Made by a program: the position numbers and the translations under genes. A stretch of DNA of 5,686 bases from Roseobacter sp. (lineage in GTDB: Bacteria; Pseudomonadota; Alphaproteobacteria; Rhodobacterales; Rhodobacteraceae), in the NCBI GenBank assembly GCA_024636425.1, contig JAGXHB010000173.1, positions 1-5,686 on the forward strand, in the 5' to 3' direction. Within the stretch, counting starts at the first letter, position 1; the number at the start of each line of letters is the position of its first letter. Below, piece by piece: positions 1 to 5,686 of the stretch. A model generated the notes under the pieces. It was not told where the DNA came from and ran no database searches. It was given only the letters and a program-made list of their open reading frames with translations.

Positions 1-1715
1 ACAGAGAACATCGCCCCGCCACCGTCAAGGTTCGATCCTCTGATCTGGCCGCCAAAGCTTTGCACGATGCCATAGCTGATGGACAGCCCCAGCCCCATGC
101 CGCTGGCACCGCCGACCGTCTTGGTGGTGTAGAACGGGTCGAACACCTTGTCCGGCATCTCGATCCCCGGCCCCGTATCGATAAACCGCACCGAGACGCT
201 GTCGCCCCTGTCGATCTCGATCCGCAGGACACGGACAGCACCGCCCGTCATGGCATCGGCCGCATTGGTGATCAGATTGACAAACACCTGCCCCAGACGC
301 ACTTCGCCGCCGCGCACCCAGATCGGATCTTCGGGCGCGGTATAGGCCAGCGTCACGCCCGCCTCGCGCAGGTAGCCATCGGTCAGTTCGACCGCGCTGG
401 CCAGCACACGTGCCACATCCACGCGGGTTTGCGGCATGCTTTCCTGTCGGGCAAAGGCGCGCAGGTTCTGGATGATCCGCGCCATCCGTTCGGCCATCGC
501 AGAAATGCGGGTCAGGTTGTCGGTCACGCGTTCGGGCTTGCCTCGGGCTGCGAATTGCACCGCGTTGTCTGCAAAGGACCGGATCGCCATCAGCGGCTGG
601 TTCAGCTCATGGCTGATCCCCGCCGACATTTGCCCAAGCGCGCTGAGCTTGCCGGCCTGTACCAGATCGGCCTGCGCGCGCCGCAATGCAGCCTGTGCTT
701 CCTCGCGCTCTGCCGCCTCGCGGCGCAGGTCGGCGTTGCTGGCGTTCAGCGCGGCGGTCCGCTTGGCGACCTGGCGTTCCAGTTTCATGTTCGCCTCGAA
801 GAGCGCACGGCGGCGTTCGGTCGCCAGAAACAGCAACGCCCCAAAGGCGAGACAAAGTGCGGCCACCGCGGCGGCCTGCGAGAATGCCAGCCGCCGGGCC
901 GGTGCCGTATCCAGCAGTACCTCGCCCGTCAGCCCGATCACCGGCAAGGATTTGGTCAGGTGAAGCGCCGCATCCGGAATATAAGGGCCCCACCCCATCC
1001 GCCAGATTTCGTGCCCGCCAACCAGGTCTGCCGCAAAGCTGCCTTGCGTCCCTTCGGGCGGGATCAGTCCGGGGGCACCGCTGGGGCGCTGCCAGAACAG
1101 CAGTTCCGACCGGTTCGCGATCTGTACAAGTCCGGCCCCATCGGTAAAGAACGCCGCAGGATTGCTGCCGCGCCAGTCATAGTCGATGCCGTTCAAATCG
1201 GTCGAGACGATGACGGCCCCTGCGACCCGCCCCTCCGCGCCAAAAACCGGAGCCGCATGGAAATAGGCCCGGTCGGTCAAGGGCAATCGCGGCCCATGCC
1301 CCCAGCCAAGCGCGCCACGCAATGCGCGCCCGACAAAGGGCAGATACCCCAGATTGCCGGCCGCCCTGTCTTGCGAGCCCGCACGCACAAGGCCGTTCCG
1401 GTCGACCACGCGCACATCCAGCGCCCCTGATTTATCGGCCACATCCTGCAGGAAATCCCGCGCTGCCGCAGCAGGTTTATCCGCCAGCACCTCCGCGACA
1501 CGGGGGTGATCGGCCAGAAAAACCGCCAGATCGCGGTAGCGTTGCAACTGTCCCACCAGACGGTCACTGGCCAGCGACAGATCCGCCTGCCCGCGTGCGC
1601 TAAGCTGATCCAGCCCCTGCAGGTAGGCATAGCGCCAGACCCCTGCGGCCAGCGCCAGCACGGTCAGCAGAAAAATCAGCAAGGTGGCGGCGCGACGGCG
1701 AAATCCGGTGCTCAT
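1..1715 (-). CDS. dctB: DctB-type sensor histidine kinase (C-terminus cut by window edge)
   Basis: Inner-membrane sensor kinase of a two-component system. The DctB family senses C4-dicarboxylates and phosphorylates the DctD regulator that controls uptake. The reading frame runs without a stop from ATG 1715 to the window edge (571 codons). Visible parts: TM1 at about residues 9–27; a periplasmic sensor region of about 28–275 with an R-A-Y-F motif at 149–152, fitting a Cache-type ligand domain; TM2 at about 277–297; a charged coiled-coil-like linker at 300–350 with no evident HAMP domain, as is usual in DctB; the H-box ISHELNQPL with phospho-acceptor His369; the N-box NLITNAADAM (480–489); G1 DTGPGI (from Asp513); F-box FDPFYTTK (525–532); and G2 GMGLGLSI (from 539). 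All catalytic motifs are intact. DctB proteins are about 600 residues, so only some 10–30 residues are missing. dctD would be expected just beyond the left edge. The start has only a weak Shine-Dalgarno (AGAG). Kinase identity is certain; the dicarboxylate ligand is inferred. Confidence 0.85.
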   Translation of the reverse strand, partial: MSTGFRRRAATLLIFLLTVLALAAGVWRYAYLQGLDQLSARGQADLSLASDRLVGQLQRYRDLAVFLADHPRVAEVLADKPAAAARDFLQDVADKSGALDVRVVDRNGLVRAGSQDRAAGNLGYLPFVGRALRGALGWGHGPRLPLTDRAYFHAAPVFGAEGRVAGAVIVSTDLNGIDYDWRGSNPAAFFTDGAGLVQIANRSELLFWQRPSGAPGLIPPEGTQGSFAADLVGGHEIWRMGWGPYIPDAALHLTKSLPVIGLTGEVLLDTAPARRLAFSQAAAVAALCLAFGALLFLATERRRALFEANMKLERQVAKRTAALNASNADLRREAAEREEAQAALRRAQADLVQAGKLSALGQMSAGISHELNQPLMAIRSFADNAVQFAARGKPERVTDNLTRISAMAERMARIIQNLRAFARQESMPQTRVDVARVLASAVELTDGYLREAGVTLAYTAPEDPIWVRGGEVRLGQVFVNLITNAADAMTGGAVRVLRIEIDRGDSVSVRFIDTGPGIEMPDKVFDPFYTTKTVGGASGMGLGLSISYGIVQSFGGQIRGSNLDGGGAMFS

Positions 1716-1724
1716 GCACTCTAA

Positions 1725-1746
1725 ATTGCACGGCAACGCTTGCAAT
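1725..1746. promoter_or_regulatory. Nested inverted repeat in the dctB/P450 divergent gap (possible operator)
   Basis: ATTGCA (1725–1730) and TGCAAT (1741–1746) form a perfect 6-base inverted repeat around a 10-base centre. Inside it, TTGC-N3-GCAA (1726–1736) and GCAA-N3-TTGC (1733–1743) overlap, so the same half-site appears in alternating orientation. It lies 10 bases before the kinase start and 28 bases before the favoured P450 start, a good position for a dimeric repressor or activator acting on either gene. That it is an operator is inference; no cognate regulator is identified. Confidence 0.4.
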
Positions 1747-1774
1747 GACCAGAGGGGCAATTAAGACGGGGCGC

Positions 1775-2962
1775 ATGAAAACACTGATCCTTTCCCCGCA
1801 TGATCCCGACTTTGTCCAGAACCCCTATGCCGCCTATGCGCGTGCGCGCGCTGACGAGGACGGCCCGGTGCTCTATTGGGAGGATTACGGCATGCTTGCC
1901 GCCTTTGATGCCGCGACGGTTCAGGCATTGCTGCGCGACCGCCGTCTGGGGCGTGAAATACCCGCCGACCAGCGCCAGCCGGTCCCGCCCCATATGACCG
2001 ATTTCTACGCCGTCGAAGCGCAGTCGATGCTGGAGCTTGAGCCGCCCGCCCATACCCGACTGCGCGGGCTGGTTCTGCGCGCCTTTACCTCGCGCCGGAT
2101 CGCCGGGCTTGCCCCGGAGATCGAGGCGATCGCGGCGGACCTGCTGGACGGCCTGCCGGACGGTCCGGTTGATCTGATCCCCACCTATTGTACTCAGATC
2201 CCCGTGCGGATCATCGCGCGTCTGCTGGGCGTGCCCGAAGACATGTGGCCCGACCTGCTGCGTTGGTCCAATGCGATGGTCGCGGTCTATCAGGCGGGCC
2301 GCACCGTGGCTGTCGAAAAAGCCGCCAACGCTGCTGCCGCCGAATTCAGCGCGTTTCTGCGCGGCTATGTCGATCAGCGGCGCAGCGATCCGCGCGACGA
2401 TCTGATCACCCAGTTGATTGCCGCGGAACAGGACGGCGAAAAGCTCAGCACCGATGCCCTGATCGGCACCTGCATCCTGCTGCTGAACGCCGGTCACGAG
2501 GCGACGGTGCACGCGCTTGGCAACGGCGTCGCGTGCCTGTTGCGCCATGAGACGTCGCCGGATGCTCTGGAGGCCCCTCGTATCGCCGCGACGGTCGAGG
2601 AAATCCTGCGCTACGATCCCCCGCTGCATGTCTTCGAACGCTTTGCCTACGAGGACATCGACCTTGGCAATGGTGTCCTGCGCAAAGGGGACAAGATCGC
2701 GCTGATCCTGGGCGCAGCAGGGCGCGATCCCGCACTCTACGACGACCCCGACCGGTTCGATCCCGACCGCAGCGGGAAACCCCATGCGGCGTTTGGCGGC
2801 GGGCTGCATTTCTGTGTCGGCGCACCGCTTGCACGGCTGGAGATGCAGATCGCCCTGCGCGCGCTGTTTGCCCATGCCCCCGACCTGCGACTGGCGGAGA
2901 CACCGCGCTATGCCGACAGCTATCATTTCCATAAACTGGAACGACTTATGGTCTGTTCTTAA
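1775..2962 (+). CDS. Cytochrome P450 (soluble bacterial class)
   Basis: Heme-thiolate monooxygenase of 395 residues, the normal size for a soluble bacterial P450, with no membrane anchor. Visible landmarks: C-helix HTRLR (93–97), whose His and Arg usually contact the heme propionates; I-helix AGHEAT (239–244); K-helix E276-I-L-R279, the ExxR motif; and heme-binding loop FGGGLHFCVG with the axial ligand Cys347. The class normally takes electrons from a separate ferredoxin and reductase, neither of which is next to this gene. An in-frame ATG at 1745 would add ten residues (MTRGAIKTGR), but it has no Shine-Dalgarno and sits in the inverted repeat. ATG 1775 follows a G-rich stretch (GACGGGG, 1765–1771) and gives a typical P450 N-terminus. 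Ala243 takes the place of the usual proton-relay Thr. The gene stands alone on its strand: divergent from the kinase, convergent with the Lrp gene. Substrate unknown; it resembles macrolide- and terpenoid-hydroxylase type P450s only in a general way. Confidence 0.93.
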   Translation: MKTLILSPHDPDFVQNPYAAYARARADEDGPVLYWEDYGMLAAFDAATVQALLRDRRLGREIPADQRQPVPPHMTDFYAVEAQSMLELEPPAHTRLRGLVLRAFTSRRIAGLAPEIEAIAADLLDGLPDGPVDLIPTYCTQIPVRIIARLLGVPEDMWPDLLRWSNAMVAVYQAGRTVAVEKAANAAAAEFSAFLRGYVDQRRSDPRDDLITQLIAAEQDGEKLSTDALIGTCILLLNAGHEATVHALGNGVACLLRHETSPDALEAPRIAATVEEILRYDPPLHVFERFAYEDIDLGNGVLRKGDKIALILGAAGRDPALYDDPDRFDPDRSGKPHAAFGGGLHFCVGAPLARLEMQIALRALFAHAPDLRLAETPRYADSYHFHKLERLMVCS

Positions 2963-3420
2963 AGCGGCAGCATCGTGGTGGACTTGATCTCTTCCATCGA
3001 CAAAAGCGCCGTGACGTTATGGACCCGAACCTCGGAAATCAGCGCCTGATAGAACGCGTCATAGGCCCGCGCATTCCTGACCCGCACCTTGAGGATATAG
3101 TCGATGTCGCCCGCCAGCCGGTGTGCCTCCTGCACCTCGGGACGGTCTTGCAGCGCCTTGAGGAACGCCGCCTGCCACTCCGCCTCGTGTTCCGAGGTGC
3201 GGATCAGCACGAAAAAACACGCCTCAAACCCAAGCGCCTCGGAATTCAACACGACGGTGTGCTGACCGATCACGCCTGCCTCGCGCATTTTCCGAATCCG
3301 GTTCCACACAGGCGTCTTCGACGACCCCACTTCGCGCGCAATATCATCCAGCGACTGGCTGGCATCGCGCTGTAGTTGCGCCAGAATTTTCCGGTCTACC
3401 TCGTCGATCCGAACATCCAT
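2959..3420 (-). CDS. Lrp/AsnC-family transcriptional regulator
   Basis: Cytoplasmic DNA-binding regulator of 153 residues, the family's usual length. Lrp/AsnC proteins form dimers to octamers and respond mostly to amino acids. The N-terminal winged helix-turn-helix has the family opening IDEVDRKILAQLQRDA (5–20) and a helix-turn-helix at about 24–43 (SLDDIAREVGSSKTPVWNRI). The C-terminal RAM effector domain spans about 64–150, with its hallmark AGDIDYILKV (103–112) and the closing IKSTTMLPL. The start at 3420 was chosen because GAGGAAA lies 6 bases upstream and because family members begin a few residues before the IDxxDxKIL motif; the frame is also open from an ATG at 3456, which would add twelve atypical residues. 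The gene is divergent from cysG across a 140-base gap, which suggests regulation of itself and of the sulfur operon (inference). Its stop overlaps the P450 stop. Effector unknown. Confidence 0.93.
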   Translation of the reverse strand: MDVRIDEVDRKILAQLQRDASQSLDDIAREVGSSKTPVWNRIRKMREAGVIGQHTVVLNSEALGFEACFFVLIRTSEHEAEWQAAFLKALQDRPEVQEAHRLAGDIDYILKVRVRNARAYDAFYQALISEVRVHNVTALLSMEEIKSTTMLPL

Positions 3421-3426
3421 TCTGTG

Positions 3427-3433
3427 TTTCCTC
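3427..3433 (-). promoter_or_regulatory. Ribosome binding site of the Lrp/AsnC gene
   Basis: On the minus strand this reads GAGGAAA, six bases before ATG 3420. It is a strong match to the 16S anti-Shine-Dalgarno and decides the start: it lies inside the longer frame that opens at ATG 3456, so that upstream ATG is unlikely to be used. Confidence 0.75.
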
Positions 3434-3511
3434 AGCTTTATGGTCTGTTGTTCCAACCAGACGACAGAACAGAACGATCGTCCTTATCTGCCGGGCCATC
3501 TGGCGACTTCA

Positions 3512-3526
3512 TGGAATAATTTCCTA
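3512..3526. promoter_or_regulatory. Lrp-like binding box upstream of cysG
   Basis: TGGAATAATTTCCTA matches the E. coli Lrp consensus YAGHAWATTWTDCTR at 12 of 15 positions by hand alignment. It has GGAA/TTCC arms around an AT core and stands out as an AT-rich island in GC-rich DNA. It lies between the Lrp-type gene and cysG, with its right end 34 bases before the cysG start codon. Known: Lrp-family proteins often bind their own upstream region and that of a divergent neighbour. Inferred: this is such a site. Confidence 0.45.
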
Positions 3527-3530
3527 TATT
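3525..3530 (+). promoter_or_regulatory. Possible -10 element for the cysG operon
   Basis: TATATT resembles the sigma-70 -10 hexamer (TATAAT) and lies 30 bases before the cysG ATG. No good -35 hexamer is found at 16–18 bases upstream (the sequence there is around TGGCGAC), so the promoter, if real, is weak or activator-dependent. It overlaps the last two bases of the Lrp-like box, so a protein bound there could compete with or contact RNA polymerase. Confidence 0.3.
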
Positions 3531-3560
3531 GCAGTCAAGCAAAGCGCAAGGACAGTCAAC

Positions 3561-4955
3561 ATGGATCACTTCCCTATCTTTCTCTCCACCAAAGGCCAGC
3601 GCATCGTGCTGTCCGGTGGCGGCGATGCAGCACTGGCCAAACTGCGTCTCCTGATGAAATCGCAAGCGAAGATCAGCGTTTACGCGCCCGAGCCTGCGCC
3701 CGAAATTACCGCCTGGGCCGAAGAAGGTCGGCTGACCTTGCACAGGCGGCCCCTGCGCCTTGGCGATGTGCTCTGCGCCAAGCTGTTCTATGCCGCTGAT
3801 GAGGACGAGACCGAAGACGCCCGCACCGCCGCAATTGCGCGTGCCGAAGGGGCGCTGGTCAACATCGTCGATAATTTGCAGGACAGCGCGTTCATCACCC
3901 CCGCCATCGTTGACCGTGACCCCGTGACCATCGCCATCGGCACCGAAGGGGCGGCCCCCGTGCTGGCCCGCGCGATCAAGGCCGATCTTGAAGAACGCCT
4001 GCCCGCAACGCTGGGAACACTGGCGCGCATCGGCAAGGGATTTCGCAAGGTCGCGGACGCCCTGCCGTTTGGTCGCCCCCGCCGCGATTTCTGGCGTGAC
4101 TATTATTTCAACGCCGGCCCCCATGCCGTCGCGGAGGGTGAAACTGCCGTCGAAGGCGCGTTGCATACGCTGCTCGACGATCACCTGAGCCGCGCCGCGC
4201 GCCCCGGCCACATCGCCTTTGTCGGCGGTGGCCCCGGCGATCCGGAATTGCTGACGTTGAAAGCACGGCGCGCCCTGGACGAGGCTGATGTCGTGATCTA
4301 CGACCGTCTGATAAGCTCCGAGATCCTTGAACTGGCCCGCCGCGAAGCGCTGATGATCGATGTGGGCAAGGAGGGCTTTGGCCCCTCCACGTCGCAAGAC
4401 ACCATCAATGATCTGCTGGTCGAACATGCGCAGGGCGGCGCGCAGGTGGTGCGGCTCAAATCCGGCGATGCGACCATTTTCGGGCGTCTCGACGAAGAGA
4501 TCGACGCGGTTGATGCTCACGGGATCGGCTGGCACATCGTGCCCGGCATCACCTCGGCCTCGGCTGCCGTTGCCGCAATCGGGCAAAGCCTCACCAAACG
4601 CACACGCAACGCCTCTGTGCGCTTTCTGACGGGCCATGACATGAAAGGGTTCGCCGATCATGACTGGGCCGCCCTTGCCCGTCCCGGCGAGGTCGCCGCG
4701 ATCTATATGGGCAAGAAATCCGCGCGATTTATCCAGGGCCGTCTGATCATGCATGGCGCTGACCGCGCCACGCCTGTCACGCTTGTCGAAAACGCATCGC
4801 GCCCCGATCAGCGCATTCTGGAGACCACGCTCGACCGCCTGCCGACGGATCTGGCCGACGCCAATCTGACCGGCCCTGCCCTCACCTTCTACGGGCTCGC
4901 CCCCCGCGCCGCCGCAAGGCTCGCGCCTGAAATTCTGAAAGAGGAGATGGCATAA
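3561..4955 (+). CDS. cysG: Siroheme synthase CysG (trifunctional)
   Basis: Cytoplasmic enzyme making siroheme from uroporphyrinogen III: two SAM-dependent methylations, NAD-dependent oxidation of precorrin-2, then iron chelation. It has 464 residues, against 457 in enterobacterial CysG. N-terminal dehydrogenase/ferrochelatase domain, about 1–210: opening MDHFPIF, NAD-binding GGGD (19–22), catalytic Asp104 in NIVD. C-terminal SUMT domain, about 217–464: VGGGPGD with Asp227, YDRL with Asp248, VGK with Lys270, VRLKSGD with Arg298, FGR with Arg309, then VPGITSASAA and YMG with Met383. By recall the numbering matches Salmonella CysG at positions 104, 128, 227, 248, 270, 298 and 309, with one inserted residue after that. 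Differences: Thr128 replaces the phosphorylated Ser128, and Lys386 stands at the Asn385 position. The start is supported by AAGGA (3548–3552) eight bases upstream. It is first in an operon with DUF2849 and a siroheme-using reductase, which fits siroheme supply rather than cobalamin. Confidence 0.96.
   Translation: MDHFPIFLSTKGQRIVLSGGGDAALAKLRLLMKSQAKISVYAPEPAPEITAWAEEGRLTLHRRPLRLGDVLCAKLFYAADEDETEDARTAAIARAEGALVNIVDNLQDSAFITPAIVDRDPVTIAIGTEGAAPVLARAIKADLEERLPATLGTLARIGKGFRKVADALPFGRPRRDFWRDYYFNAGPHAVAEGETAVEGALHTLLDDHLSRAARPGHIAFVGGGPGDPELLTLKARRALDEADVVIYDRLISSEILELARREALMIDVGKEGFGPSTSQDTINDLLVEHAQGGAQVVRLKSGDATIFGRLDEEIDAVDAHGIGWHIVPGITSASAAVAAIGQSLTKRTRNASVRFLTGHDMKGFADHDWAALARPGEVAAIYMGKKSARFIQGRLIMHGADRATPVTLVENASRPDQRILETTLDRLPTDLADANLTGPALTFYGLAPRAAARLAPEILKEEMA
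4941..4946 (+). promoter_or_regulatory. Ribosome binding site of the DUF2849 gene, inside the cysG end
   Basis: GAGGAG lies eight bases before ATG 4955, within the last codons of cysG. It supports the DUF2849 start and re-initiation or coupled translation at the TAATG junction. Confidence 0.7.
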
Positions 4956-5251
4956 TGCCCAAGCCCTTCACCCCCAAAGTCGTGACCGCCAATGCTCTTC
5001 TGAAAGGCGACGTGATCTATCAGACCGCCACTGGCTGGACCCGCGATCTGGCACAGGCCGAAGTGCTGACCGACGAGGCGGATGCCGATCTGCGCCTGAT
5101 TGACGCCAGCCAGCAAATCGACAGCGTTGTTGGGGCCTATCTTGCCGATGTGGACGCCAGCAGCGACGCCCCCAAGCCCACCCATTTCCGCGAGGCATTC
5201 CGCGCCAAAGGCCCGTCGAACTATCCTCACGGCAAGCAGGAGACAGTGTAA
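4955..5251 (+). CDS. DUF2849-family small protein
   Basis: Small acidic-to-neutral cytoplasmic protein of 98 residues with no experimentally known function that I can name. No signal peptide, membrane segment or cysteine is visible, so it is unlikely to carry an iron-sulfur cluster. The N-terminal half (KVVTANALLKGDVIYQTATGWTRDLAQAEVLTD, about 8–40) looks like a compact beta-rich domain and is the part I associate with DUF2849. A Gln/Asp-rich middle follows, then a basic, proline-containing tail (HFREAFRAKGPSNYPHG, 77–93) that may be flexible. Its ATG shares one base with the cysG stop, and its own stop shares one base with the next ATG, so the three proteins are probably made in step. In alphaproteobacteria I know DUF2849 genes from this same place between cysG and the sulfite/nitrite reductase, which points to a role in siroheme delivery or reductase assembly (inference). 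Confidence 0.88.
   Translation: MPKPFTPKVVTANALLKGDVIYQTATGWTRDLAQAEVLTDEADADLRLIDASQQIDSVVGAYLADVDASSDAPKPTHFREAFRAKGPSNYPHGKQETV
5238..5243 (+). promoter_or_regulatory. Ribosome binding site of the sulfite/nitrite reductase gene
   Basis: AGGAGA lies seven bases before ATG 5251, within the last codons of the DUF2849 gene. It supports the chosen reductase start at the second TAATG junction. Confidence 0.7.
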
Positions 5252-5686
5252 TGTACAGCTATACCGAATTTGACTCCGGCTTCATTGCGGAGCGTAACGC
5301 GCAATTCCGTGCGCAGGTCGAACGCCGTATCGACGGATCGTTGACCGAGGATGAATTCAAGCCACTGCGCCTGATGAACGGCCTTTATCTGCAACTGCAC
5401 GCCTATATGCTGCGCGTGGCGATCCCCTATGGGACGCTGTCCAGCCGCCAGATGCACAAGCTGGCAGACATCGCAGAGCGGTGGGACAAGGGCTATGGTC
5501 ACTTCACCACGCGCCAGAATATCCAGTACAACTGGCCCGAGCTCTGCGATGTGCCCGACATGCTCGATGCGCTGGCCGAGGTGGACATGCACGCGATCCA
5601 GACCTCCGGCAACACGATCCGCAACGTGACCGCCGATCATTTCGCCGGTGCCGCCGCGGATGAAATTGCCGATCCGCGCCCCATTG
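5251..5686 (+). CDS. cysI: Sulfite/nitrite reductase, siroheme [4Fe-4S] type, N-terminal part
   Basis: N-terminal 145 residues of a hemoprotein of about 550, cut by the right edge. The family reduces sulfite to sulfide (or nitrite to ammonia) by six electrons in the cytoplasm, using siroheme joined to a [4Fe-4S] cluster. Visible is most of the first ferredoxin-like half-domain: MNGLYLQLHAYMLRVAIPYGTL (42–63), GHFTTRQNIQYNW (83–95) and SGNTIRNVTAD (119–129). Arg88 and Arg124 lie in motifs that in the family line the anion/siroheme site. The cluster-binding cysteines lie in the missing C-terminal part. The start has a good Shine-Dalgarno and overlaps the DUF2849 stop by one base. Co-transcription with cysG fits its need for siroheme. 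From the fragment alone sulfite and nitrite reductases cannot be told apart firmly; cysI is preferred because this gene order in alphaproteobacteria usually continues into cysH and belongs to sulfate assimilation. Confidence 0.88.
   Translation, partial: MYSYTEFDSGFIAERNAQFRAQVERRIDGSLTEDEFKPLRLMNGLYLQLHAYMLRVAIPYGTLSSRQMHKLADIAERWDKGYGHFTTRQNIQYNWPELCDVPDMLDALAEVDMHAIQTSGNTIRNVTADHFAGAAADEIADPRPI

Noticed and set aside
60..1430. Long open frame on the plus strand opposite the sensor kinase (456 codons)
   Set aside because: It is a mirror of the kinase's GC-rich codon pattern. The translation is rich in His, Arg, Gln and Pro with no recognisable domain, whereas the minus strand encodes every histidine kinase motif in order.
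1745..1774. Upstream ATG giving the P450 ten extra residues
   Set aside because: No Shine-Dalgarno before it, it lies in an inverted repeat, and MTRGAIKTGR is not typical of a soluble P450 N-terminus. It cannot be excluded fully.
1721..2932. Long open frame on the minus strand opposite the P450 (403 codons)
   Set aside because: It is antisense to a P450 with all its heme and helix motifs intact. The mirror protein is low-complexity and matches no family I recognise.
2940..2985. Possible terminator at the convergent P450/Lrp junction
   Set aside because: I saw no GC-rich stem followed by a T-run on either strand; the stops overlap and coding sequence continues on both sides.
3421..3456. Longer Lrp protein starting at ATG 3456
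   Set aside because: The strong GAGGAAA site fits ATG 3420 and the family's N-terminus; the extra MEQQTIKLRKHR is atypical.
3438..4754. Long open frame on the minus strand opposite cysG (438 codons)
   Set aside because: It overlaps almost all of cysG, whose active-site residues sit at the expected positions. It would also run through the regulatory gap, and its product shows no domain.
5227..5640. Open frame on the minus strand opposite the sulfite/nitrite reductase (137 codons)
   Set aside because: The plus strand carries clear reductase motifs (TTRQNIQYNW, SGNTIRNVTAD) and a Shine-Dalgarno; the antisense frame is a codon-bias shadow.

Overview
The window is GC-rich and compactly coded. 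Its protein sequences look alphaproteobacterial, most like Rhodobacterales (Roseobacter/Rhodobacter group): the CysG has the alphaproteobacterial wording of its methyltransferase motifs (VRLKSGDATIFGRLDEE, YMGKK), and the cysG–DUF2849–sulfite reductase order is one I know from that class. The taxonomic call is inference from protein resemblance.

Layout, left to right. (1) Positions 1–1715, minus strand: a DctB-type membrane sensor histidine kinase, complete at its start and cut by the left edge roughly 10–30 residues before its expected end. (2) Positions 1716–1774: a 59-base divergent gap with nested inverted repeats. (3) Positions 1775–2962, plus strand: a complete soluble bacterial cytochrome P450. 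(4) Positions 2959–3420, minus strand: a complete Lrp/AsnC-family regulator whose stop codon overlaps that of the P450 in a shared TTAA. (5) Positions 3421–3560: a divergent regulatory gap with an AT-rich Lrp-like box and a possible -10 element. (6) Positions 3561–5686, plus strand: a tightly coupled operon of cysG (trifunctional siroheme synthase), a DUF2849 small protein, and the start of a ferredoxin-type sulfite/nitrite reductase (cysI-like), which runs off the right edge. Both operon junctions are TAATG one-base overlaps.

The right half is an assimilatory sulfur (sulfite to sulfide) module. CysG makes siroheme from uroporphyrinogen III, and the reductase needs siroheme plus an iron-sulfur cluster. 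The divergent Lrp-type gene and the Lrp-like box in the shared gap suggest amino-acid-responsive control. The left half, a C4-dicarboxylate-type sensor and a P450, has no evident functional link to it.

No RNA genes, mobile elements, CRISPR arrays or clear terminators were seen. I found no wholly new system. The most useful leads are the DUF2849 protein locked between cysG and the reductase, the putative Lrp operator, residue changes in CysG, and a P450 with Ala where the oxygen-activating Thr usually sits.
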